From Nonomuraea sediminis (lineage in GTDB: Bacteria; Actinomycetota; Actinomycetes; Streptosporangiales; Streptosporangiaceae), in assembly GCF_018531495.1 (NCBI RefSeq), contig NZ_JAHDTI010000018.1, positions 62,001 to 126,000 of the forward strand: a stretch of 64,000 bases of DNA, in the 5' to 3' direction. Positions 57,421 to 64,000 of the stretch are shown here, piece by piece; positions within the stretch are counted from its first letter, which is position 1; each line of letters opens with the position of its first letter. Below the pieces are notes generated by a model. The model made no database searches. It was not told the DNA's origin and saw only the letters and a list, made by a program, of their open reading frames with translations. Both the position numbers and the translations under genes were made by a program.

Positions 57421-58449
57421 ATGAGACTGGTCTCCGTGTTGGCCGTCCTCGCGATCGGAGTGGCAGCCTGTTCGTCGGGCAAGGAAGCGACCACCGCGAG
57501 CCGGCCTCCCCAGCAGCAGTCGGGCAAGGTGACCATCGCCTACCTGCAGAAGCAGGGCGACCAGGAGTACTTCATCGGCGAGGCCAACGGCGCCAGGGAC
57601 AAGGCCAAGGAGCTCGGCGTCGACCTGCAGGTCGTGGACCTGGGCGAGGACACCAACAAGGCGGTCAGCGAGACGCAGGCCGCGATCGGCAAGAAGGTCG
57701 GCGGCATCGTCATCGTGGTCCCCGCCCCCGCGGTCGGCCCGCAGGTCGTGCAACTGGCCAAGGACGCGGGCATCCCGCTGCTCACCTCCGACGACCAGGT
57801 GTGCGTGGACGCCCCGGACCCGTCGACGTGCGCCAAGGACAAGCTGGTGCCCCGGGTGGGCTTCTCCGGCACCCAGATGGGCGAGGCGGTCGGCACCCGC
57901 GCGGGTGAGGAGTTCAAGAAGGCCGGCTGGAAGAAGGAGGACACCGCGGTCATCACGGCCTGGCAGCAGGACGTGACCGTGTGCACCGACCGGGTCAAGG
58001 CGGCCGTGCCCAAGTTCGAGCAGGCGGCCGGGATCAGCGGCGAGAAGGTGATCGAGGTCGGCACCGACAACACCCCGACCGGGGCGCAGGACAAGGTCGC
58101 GGCCACGATCAGCGGCAACCGCGGCGTCAAGAACTGGGTCATCCTCGGCTGCAACGACGAGAACGTCAGCGGCGGGGTGACCGCCATGCAGAACGCCGGC
58201 ATCAAGCCCGGCAACATCATCGGCGTCGGCCTCGGCGCCTACCTGGCCTGCAAGGACTGGAACAGCGGCAAGCCCACGGGCATGAAGGCGGCCCTGTTCA
58301 TCAACGGCTACGAGGTCGGCAAGCTGGCCGTGCAGACGATGTACGACAACATCAAGAGCGGCAAGACGATGCCGCCCGAGGCCTTCGCCCCCACCAAGAT
58401 GGTCGACCCGGGCAACTGGCAGGCAGAAGGGGTCAAGTGCTCCGCGTAG
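57421..58449 (+). CDS. sugar-binding lipoprotein, AraF-like (CUT2 importer)
   Basis: The 342-residue protein has a lipoprotein signal (VLAVLAIGVAACSSGKE). A periplasmic-binding fold of the pentose type follows: GKVTIAYLQKQGDQEYFIG, KNWVILGCNDENVSGGVTAM and NIIGVGLGAYLACKDW. The order of motifs resembles E. coli AraF, so L-arabinose or a related sugar is a reasonable guess. It has the best-defined CUT2 context in the window. Its stop lies inside the start of the ATPase gene (13-base overlap). Confidence 0.88.
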   Translation: MRLVSVLAVLAIGVAACSSGKEATTASRPPQQQSGKVTIAYLQKQGDQEYFIGEANGARDKAKELGVDLQVVDLGEDTNKAVSETQAAIGKKVGGIVIVVPAPAVGPQVVQLAKDAGIPLLTSDDQVCVDAPDPSTCAKDKLVPRVGFSGTQMGEAVGTRAGEEFKKAGWKKEDTAVITAWQQDVTVCTDRVKAAVPKFEQAAGISGEKVIEVGTDNTPTGAQDKVAATISGNRGVKNWVILGCNDENVSGGVTAMQNAGIKPGNIIGVGLGAYLACKDWNSGKPTGMKAALFINGYEVGKLAVQTMYDNIKSGKTMPPEAFAPTKMVDPGNWQAEGVKCSA

Positions 58450-59927
58450 AGGACCTGTCCAAGCACTTCGCCGGGGTCCAGGCCCTGCGGGGAGTCACCG
58501 TCGACTTCCCCGCGGGGCAGGTCACGGCGCTGATGGGCGAGAACGGCGCGGGCAAGTCCACGCTCATCAAGATCGTGAACGGTGACCACCGTCCCGACGC
58601 GGGCCGGGTCCTGCTCGACGAGCGTCCGCTCGACCTGCACTCCCCCGCCGACGCCCGCCGCGCGGGCATCCGGGTGATCGGCCAGGAGCCGGAGATCATC
58701 CCGCACGTGACGGTGGCCGAGAACGTCTACGCCGGCGCCCTGCCCCGCCGCCGGGGGCGCCTGCTGGACCGGGCCGCGCTGAACGCCCACGTCCGCGACG
58801 ACCTGGCGCGGCTGGGCTTCGAGCACGCGCTCGACCCCGGCACGCCGGGCTCGGCGCTCACTCCGGCGCAGCGCCAGCTCGTGGAGATCCTGCGGGCGCT
58901 GACGGGCGAGGCCAAGGTGATCGCCTTCGACGAGCCCACCTCCTCGCTCGGCGAGCACGAGACGGAGGCGCTGTTCGCGCTGATCGGCCGGCTGCGCGAG
59001 CAGGGCATGGCCATCGTCTACGTCTCGCACCGCCTCAAGGAGATCTTCCGGCTCGCCGACCGCATCGCCGTCCTGCGCGACGGCTCCCTGGTGGGCGTAC
59101 GGCAGGCCGCGGCCTCCACGGAGGGCGAGATCGTCCGCATGATGGTGGGCCGCGACCTGTCGGCGATGTTCGAACGACCGGACGTCCCGGCAGGCGAGGT
59201 CGTGCTCGACGTCAGGAACGTCACCACCGACGACGTCCACGACATCAGCCTCCAGGTGCGCGCGGGCGAGGTGGTGGCACTGGCCGGGCTGGTCGGCGCG
59301 GGCCGCTCGGAGCTGACCAGGGCGCTGACCGGCGACCTGCCGATCCGCTCGGGCACCGTGAGCGTGGCGGGCCGGGTCCTGAGGCTGCGCCACCCGGGCG
59401 ACGCGGTGCGGGCCGGGCTCGGCTACGCCCCGGAGGAGCGCAAGGCGCAGGCGCTGTTCCTGGAGCGGACCGTGCGCGACAACACCTCGCTGGTCATCCT
59501 GGACCGGCTGCGGACGCTCCGCTTCATCAGGCGCGGCGCCGAGCGGGCGGCGGTGCGGGAGTTCGTGGGCCGCCTGCGGGTGCGGACCCCGTCGATCGAG
59601 CACGAGGTGCGCAAGCTGTCGGGCGGCAACCAGCAGAAGGTGGTGCTGGCGCGCTGGCTGGCCCGCAGGCCGAAGGTGCTGATCCTGGACGAGCCCACCC
59701 GGGGCATCGACGTGGGCGCCAAGGCGGAGATCTACCACATCGTCGCCGACCTGGCCCGCGACGGCGTGGCCGTGCTGGTGGTCTCCTCCGAGCTGCCCGA
59801 GGTGCTCGGCCTGGCCGACCGGGTGCTGGTGATGCGGAACGGCAGGGTGGCCGGCGAGCTCTCCCGGGCGCGGGCCTCGGAGGAAGCGATCCTGACACTG
59901 GCCATGGGACTGGAAGGCGAGCTATGA
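58437..59927 (+). CDS. sugar ABC transporter ATPase with two ATP-binding cassettes (CUT2)
   Basis: The 496-residue protein contains two cassettes. The first has Walker A GENGAGKSTLIKI, a Q-loop GQEPEIIPHV and Walker B VIAFDEPTSSL, with the signature degenerate as LTPAQRQ. The second has GLVGAGRSELTRAL, the true signature LSGGNQQKVVLARW and LILDEPTRGIDVG. This is the RbsA/AraG/XylG layout. GTG 58437 overlaps the binding-protein gene by 13 bases. It serves the permease that follows (four-base overlap). Confidence 0.93.
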   Translation: MLRVEDLSKHFAGVQALRGVTVDFPAGQVTALMGENGAGKSTLIKIVNGDHRPDAGRVLLDERPLDLHSPADARRAGIRVIGQEPEIIPHVTVAENVYAGALPRRRGRLLDRAALNAHVRDDLARLGFEHALDPGTPGSALTPAQRQLVEILRALTGEAKVIAFDEPTSSLGEHETEALFALIGRLREQGMAIVYVSHRLKEIFRLADRIAVLRDGSLVGVRQAAASTEGEIVRMMVGRDLSAMFERPDVPAGEVVLDVRNVTTDDVHDISLQVRAGEVVALAGLVGAGRSELTRALTGDLPIRSGTVSVAGRVLRLRHPGDAVRAGLGYAPEERKAQALFLERTVRDNTSLVILDRLRTLRFIRRGAERAAVREFVGRLRVRTPSIEHEVRKLSGGNQQKVVLARWLARRPKVLILDEPTRGIDVGAKAEIYHIVADLARDGVAVLVVSSELPEVLGLADRVLVMRNGRVAGELSRARASEEAILTLAMGLEGEL

Positions 59928-60949
59928 CCTCCCGCACGCAATCCGTCGCCCCCGAGGTGGAGCGGCGGCGGAGCAGGCTGGTGACCGCGATCGCCGCCGT
60001 GGGCGCGCAGAACCTCATCCTGGTGCTGGCCATCGTCATGGTCGCCGCGCTGTTCGGCGTGCTCGACCCGGGATATCTGGCCTGGAGCAACATCCGCGTG
60101 ATCGGTGACGCGGTGACGATCGCCGGGCTGCTCGCGGTCGTGCAGACCGTGGTCATCATCTGCGGCGCGCTGGACATCTCGGTGGGTTCGGCCACCGGCG
60201 TGGCCTCGGTGGTGTCGGCGATGACCTTCATGGCCACCGATCGCAACCCGTGGCTGGGCATGGGTGCCGCGCTGGTCGTCGGGGTGCTCCTGGGGCTGGT
60301 CAACGGCGTGATCATCGTCTACGGGCGGGTGAACGCGGTGATCGCCACGCTGGCGACGCTGGCCGCCTACAAGGGGCTCGCGCAACTGCTGTCGGGCGGG
60401 GCGGCCCAGGGGTACGTGCTGGGCGACGACGTGTTCATCTTCATCTCGCGCGGCGCTGTCCTCGGGTTGCCGACGATGGTGTGGATCCTGGCGGTGGTGG
60501 CGCTGGCCGTACACGTCCTGCTGAAGTACACCGACATCGGGCGGAACCTGTACGCGATCGGCGGCAACGACACGGCGGCCCGGCTGGCCGGGATCGACAT
60601 CAACAAGTACCTCATCGCCGTCTACGTGCTGGCCGGGATCGTGGCGGCGGTGGCCGGGGTCATCCTGACCGCGCGCATCGGTTCCGGGCACCCCACCTCG
60701 GGCAGCACCGGGCTGGAGCTGAAGGCGATCACCGCGGCCGCGCTCGGCGGGTGCGCGCTCAAGGGCGGCAAGGGCGGCGTCGGCGGGACGCTGCTGGCGG
60801 TCGTCCTGCTGGGCGCGCTGGAGAACGGGCTGACCTTCCACGGCATCAGCACGTTCTGGCAGAACGTGGCCCAGGGCGCGCTGCTGGTCATCGCGGTCGT
60901 CATCCAGCAACGGCGCAGCGGAGAGCGGGCCGTAGGACTTCCGACATAA
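59924..60949 (+). CDS. sugar ABC transporter permease, RbsC/AraH-like (CUT2)
   Basis: The 341-residue permease has about ten hydrophobic helices and the family motifs GALDISVGSATGVASV, NGVIIVYGRVNAVIATLATL, NLYAIGGNDTAARLAGIDI and AAALGGCALKGGKGGVGG. Its start overlaps the ATPase stop (ATGA). Together with the two preceding genes it forms a complete CUT2 importer. Confidence 0.93.
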   Translation: MTSRTQSVAPEVERRRSRLVTAIAAVGAQNLILVLAIVMVAALFGVLDPGYLAWSNIRVIGDAVTIAGLLAVVQTVVIICGALDISVGSATGVASVVSAMTFMATDRNPWLGMGAALVVGVLLGLVNGVIIVYGRVNAVIATLATLAAYKGLAQLLSGGAAQGYVLGDDVFIFISRGAVLGLPTMVWILAVVALAVHVLLKYTDIGRNLYAIGGNDTAARLAGIDINKYLIAVYVLAGIVAAVAGVILTARIGSGHPTSGSTGLELKAITAAALGGCALKGGKGGVGGTLLAVVLLGALENGLTFHGISTFWQNVAQGALLVIAVVIQQRRSGERAVGLPT

Positions 60950-60987
60950 GACTGTTGTTTGACAGTCCGATTTGTTGGATTTTCGAT
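60950..60987 (+). promoter_or_regulatory. promoter and inverted repeat of the third sugar ABC operon
   Basis: GACTGT-N6-ACAGTC (60950-60967) is an 18-bp inverted repeat that covers a TTGACA -35 (60959-60964). A weak TTCGAT (60982-60987) at 17-bp spacing may be the -10. The repeat is a likely operator for a sugar-responsive repressor not located in this window. Confidence 0.5.
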
Positions 60988-61044
60988 GAATGAAGGTGAG
61001 CGAACTCGGGGGAATCTGAGTGGTCCGGGCAAGGAGGAATCACC

Positions 61045-62328
61045 ATGGCCCAACAATCGATCTCCCGTCGGAACATGCTTCTGGGCACCGCGGCCGCGTT
61101 CGGGGTCCCCGCGCTCCTCACGGCGTGCGGCACCGGCACGAACACGTCCACGGCCGGCAAGCCTTCCGGCGGCCTCGGCACGGTCACGCTCGGCTCCAAC
61201 GCCTCCGACGAGATCCCGAAGAAGAGCCTGGAGACGCAGATCGCGGCGTTCAAGCAGGCCCAGGTCAAGATCAACACGGTTGACCACAACACCTTCCAGG
61301 AGAACATCAACCGCTACCTCAAGGGCACGCCGGAGGACGTGTTCACCTGGTTCGCCGGTTACCGCATGCAGTTCTTCGCCGCACAGGGCCTGGCCACGGA
61401 CATCTCGGACGTGTGGCAGGAGATCGGCGCCGACTACACGCCCGCCTTCAAGGCCGCCTCGACCGGCCAGGACGGCAAGCAGTACTTCGTGCCGTCCACC
61501 TACTACCCGTGGGCGGTCTTCTACCGCAAGAGCCTGTGGCAGCAGAAGGGCTACCAGCCGCCCAAGACGCTGGACGAGTACATCGCGCTGGCCAAGAAGA
61601 TGAAGGCCGACGGGCTCATCCCGATCGCCTTCGCCGACAAGGACGGCTGGCCGGCGATGGGCACCTTCGACATCCTGAACATGCGGATGAACGGCTACGA
61701 CTTCCACATCTCGCTCATGGGCGGCAAGGAGTCGTGGACGGACCCGAAGGTCAAGCAGGTCTTCGACACCTGGCGGGGCCTGCTGGAGTACCACCAGCCG
61801 GCGGCGCTGGGCCGTACCTGGCAGGAGGCCGGGCAGTCGCTGCAGCAGAAGAAGACCGGCATGTACCTGCTGGGGATGTTCGTGGCCCAGCAGTTCCCCG
61901 AGAGCGAGCGCGACGACATCGACTTCTTCACCTTCCCCGAGATCAACCCCTCGTTCGGGACCGACTCCATCGACGCGCCCATCGACGGCTACATGATCTC
62001 GGCCAAGGCCAAGAACGTGGACGGCGCCAAGGCGCTGCTCAAGCACCTGGCCCAGGCCACCACCCAGAACATGGCCACCAAGCTGGACCCCGGCACGCTG
62101 GCCGCCAGCTCCAAGGCCGACCCCAGCGGCTACAGCTCGCTGCAGAAGCGCGGCGCCGAACTGGTCAACCAGGCCACGCACATCGCCCAGTTCCTCGACA
62201 GGGACACCAGGCCCGACTTCGCCTCGACAGTGATGATCCCGTCGTTGCAGACGTTCATCACCAAGCCCAACGACGTCGACTCGCTGCTGGCGAGCATCGA
62301 GAAGCAGAAGGCCAACATCTTCCAGTGA
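61045..62328 (+). CDS. extracellular solute-binding lipoprotein with Tat-like signal (CUT1)
   Basis: The 427-residue protein starts MAQQSISRRNMLLGTAAAFG and continues PALLTACG, combining a twin-arginine-type region with a lipobox, so it is probably exported folded and then lipidated. It has a type I sugar-binding fold with TYYPWAVFYRKSLWQQKGYQ and PKTLDEYIALAKKM. The sugar is unknown. AAGGAGG precedes the ATG at 61045. It heads a CUT1 operon whose two permeases overlap it in turn. Confidence 0.9.
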   Translation: MAQQSISRRNMLLGTAAAFGVPALLTACGTGTNTSTAGKPSGGLGTVTLGSNASDEIPKKSLETQIAAFKQAQVKINTVDHNTFQENINRYLKGTPEDVFTWFAGYRMQFFAAQGLATDISDVWQEIGADYTPAFKAASTGQDGKQYFVPSTYYPWAVFYRKSLWQQKGYQPPKTLDEYIALAKKMKADGLIPIAFADKDGWPAMGTFDILNMRMNGYDFHISLMGGKESWTDPKVKQVFDTWRGLLEYHQPAALGRTWQEAGQSLQQKKTGMYLLGMFVAQQFPESERDDIDFFTFPEINPSFGTDSIDAPIDGYMISAKAKNVDGAKALLKHLAQATTQNMATKLDPGTLAASSKADPSGYSSLQKRGAELVNQATHIAQFLDRDTRPDFASTVMIPSLQTFITKPNDVDSLLASIEKQKANIFQ

Positions 62329-63194
62329 TGAAGACCCGTCGCTATTCCACCCGGGACAAGGTGCTCCTGGCGGGCGGGCTCGGGGTGGCCGTCGTGGTCA
62401 ACGTGGGTCTCATCTGGGGGCCCACGCTGGCCTCGGTCGCGCTGTCCGGCACGGGCTGGAACGGGATCGGGCCGATCAAGTGGGTGGGCGGGGAGAACTA
62501 CGGCCAGCTGGCCACGGACTACCCGCCCTTCTGGTCGGCCGTCAGGAACAACCTGCTGTGGCTGGGGTTCCTGGGTCTGATCGCCACGCCGTTCGGGCTG
62601 TTCTGCGCGGTGCTGCTGGATCGGAAGCTGCGCTTCTCGCGGGTGTACCAGAGCGCCCTGTACATGCCTGTGGTGCTGTCGCTGGCGGTGGTGGGCTTCA
62701 TCGCCCAGCTCGTCTACTCGTCCGACTACGGCGTCCTGAACGCGATATTTCATCTCAAGGTGGACTGGCTGGGTGACCGGGCCATCAACATCTGGGTCGT
62801 GATGATCGCCGCCGGGTGGCGCCATGTCGGCTATGTCATGATCATCTACCTGGCCGGGCTCAAGGCCGTGGATCCGGCGCTGAAGGAGGCCGCCGCGATC
62901 GACGGGGCCAACGAGGCGCAGGCCTTCTTCCGCGTCGTGTTCCCCACCCTGCGCCCCGTCAACGTGATCGTGCTGGTCATCACGGTGATCGAGGCGCTGC
63001 GTGCCTTCGACATCGTCTACGCCATCAACAAGGGCCGCAACGGGCTGGAGCTGCTGTCGGTGCTGGTCACGGAGAACATCGTGGGCGAGGCCAGCCGGAT
63101 CGGGTTCGGCTCGGCCATCGCGGTGATCCTGCTGGTGATCTCGCTCGGCTTCATCGTCACCTATCTGTCCCAGCTGTTCAGGGAGGAACGATGA
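62328..63194 (+). CDS. sugar ABC transporter permease (CUT1), first subunit
   Basis: The 288-residue protein has six hydrophobic helices and the EAA loop PALKEAAAIDGANEAQAFFR. The ATG at 62328 shares a base with the stop of the binding-protein gene (TGATG). Its stop overlaps the next permease start (ATGA at 63191-63194). Confidence 0.93.
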   Translation: MKTRRYSTRDKVLLAGGLGVAVVVNVGLIWGPTLASVALSGTGWNGIGPIKWVGGENYGQLATDYPPFWSAVRNNLLWLGFLGLIATPFGLFCAVLLDRKLRFSRVYQSALYMPVVLSLAVVGFIAQLVYSSDYGVLNAIFHLKVDWLGDRAINIWVVMIAAGWRHVGYVMIIYLAGLKAVDPALKEAAAIDGANEAQAFFRVVFPTLRPVNVIVLVITVIEALRAFDIVYAINKGRNGLELLSVLVTENIVGEASRIGFGSAIAVILLVISLGFIVTYLSQLFREER

Positions 63195-64000
63195 CGCTCA
63201 CCGCACCGGCCGCCTCGAAGACCACCGGCAGTTCGCGGACCAGCACCCGCAAACCGGTCAGGCCGCTGCGGATCCTGCTGTACGCGTTCCTGTCGCTGGT
63301 GGCGCTGGGCTGGATCCTGCCGCTGGCGCTGGCCGTCTACGCCTCGCTGCGGCCCTACGACGAGACCTCGCGGCTGGGCTACTTCTCGCTGCCCAAGCAC
63401 CTGACGCTCGGCTACTACGGGCAGGCCTGGGGCGAGGCGGACCTGCCCAAGTACTACCTCAACACGCTGATCATCGTGATCCCCGGGGTGCTGATCACGC
63501 TGGCGCTGGCCTCGTTCACCGCCTTCGCGATCTCCCGGCTGCGCATCCCCGGCCGCAAGGTGCTGCTGATCGTCTTCACCGCGGGGAACCTGCTGCCGCC
63601 GCAGGTGCTCATCACGCCGCTGTACACGCTCTACACGCTGATCCCGCTGCCGTCGTGGATCTCGGACTCGCAGTCGCTCTACGACTCCTATCTCGGGCTG
63701 ATCCTTATCCACGTGGCCTTCCAGTTCGGGTTCTGCGTGTTCGTGATGTCCAACTTCATGCGGACGATCCCCGAGGAGATCACCGAGGCCGCGCTGGTGG
63801 ACGGGGCCTCGGTGTGGCGGCGCTACTGGCAGCTCACGCTGCCGCTGTGCCGGCCGGTGCTGGCGGCGCTCAGCACGCTGCAGTTCACCTGGATGTACAA
63901 CGACTTCCTGTGGGCGCTGGTGCTGATGTCGTCGGGCGACAAGCTGCCGGTCACCTCGGCGCTGAACAACCTGCGCGGGCAGTTCTTCACCGACTACAAC
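63191..64000 (+). CDS. sugar ABC transporter permease (CUT1), second subunit, cut by window end
   Basis: The frame is open from the ATG at 63191 (GGGAGG upstream) to the last base, about 270 codons, so the C-terminus is outside the window. The N-terminal 30 residues are hydrophilic (MTLTAPAASKTTGSSRTSTR). Several hydrophobic helices follow, and the EAA loop reads EEITEAALVDGASVWRRYW. It is MalG-like. No ATPase gene is seen before the edge. Confidence 0.92.
   Translation, partial: MTLTAPAASKTTGSSRTSTRKPVRPLRILLYAFLSLVALGWILPLALAVYASLRPYDETSRLGYFSLPKHLTLGYYGQAWGEADLPKYYLNTLIIVIPGVLITLALASFTAFAISRLRIPGRKVLLIVFTAGNLLPPQVLITPLYTLYTLIPLPSWISDSQSLYDSYLGLILIHVAFQFGFCVFVMSNFMRTIPEEITEAALVDGASVWRRYWQLTLPLCRPVLAALSTLQFTWMYNDFLWALVLMSSGDKLPVTSALNNLRGQFFTDYN

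Noticed and set aside
1..64000. CRISPR array, rRNA, tRNA or intact insertion sequence
   Set aside because: No regularly spaced identical repeats, no cloverleaf-like sequence with a full set of arms and no transposase motif were found by reading. A dedicated tRNA/Rfam scan would be decisive.

Overview
The window is a high-GC (roughly 70 percent) stretch of an actinomycete chromosome. GTG starts are frequent and several mRNAs look leaderless. The gene set (MacRS two-component pair, actinobacterial PfkA and ThiI, ArsA-type ATPase operon, a ClpC2-like protein, many one-component regulators) suggests Streptosporangiales, something like Nonomuraea. That taxonomic call is an inference from protein flavour, not a measurement.

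Layout. 1-8.3 kb: end of a LytS-type kinase, a sulfite-oxidase-like molybdoenzyme, DAHP synthase aroF behind an aromatic-amino-acid leader-peptide attenuator, a small YiaA-like membrane protein, a secreted esterase, thiI, the macR/macS pair split by a dispersed repeat, and an MHYT membrane sensor. 8.3-11.2 kb: a phosphofructokinase carrying the pyrophosphate-type residues Asp104/Lys124, divergent from glycerol kinase across a DasR-like palindrome. 11.3-16.9 kb: an accessory island of lower GC. It holds an inositol-monophosphatase-like protein, an HTH/phosphoribosyltransferase-like protein, a methyltransferase pseudogene, a radical SAM/SPASM enzyme and a PIMT-like methyltransferase, and it is bracketed by two same-orientation copies of a dispersed repeat. 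16.9-23.3 kb: truncated GNAT, ClpC2-like protein with twin operators over a leaderless promoter, a secreted dimethylformamidase-like lipoprotein, a lactonase, MarR-GNAT, TetR and PhoX-like genes. 23.4-29.9 kb: a KAP P-loop NTPase with a degenerate caspase-like front, a ligase/membrane-protein pair, a 31-residue peptide gene, a cupredoxin and a small kinase-like P-loop protein. 29.9-36.9 kb: a membrane protein, a two-component pair whose kinase has a low-complexity insert, a MerR-VIT/VWA operon and dps. 37-45.9 kb: sulfatase, homocysteine methyltransferase, MFS exporter with LysR, DoxX with MarR, acyltransferase, esterase. 45.9-51.4 kb: one long minus-strand run (metallophosphoesterase, SRPBCC protein, ArsA ATPase, DUF5304, ROK glucokinase, EEP nuclease/phosphatase, secreted propeller-like protein). 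51.5-64 kb: acyl-CoA synthetase, then three sugar ABC importers in a row with a DeoR regulator between the first two.

Two themes stand out. Dispersed GC-rich repeats with a common GTACGGCGAGCC-like left end sit in intergenic gaps, one operon and one coding sequence. Many regulators have clear palindromic operators next to their own start codons. Candidates for something under-described are the radical SAM island, the HTH/PRTase-like protein, the pseudo-caspase/KAP protein and the repeat family itself. No tRNA, rRNA, CRISPR array or intact transposase was recognised.
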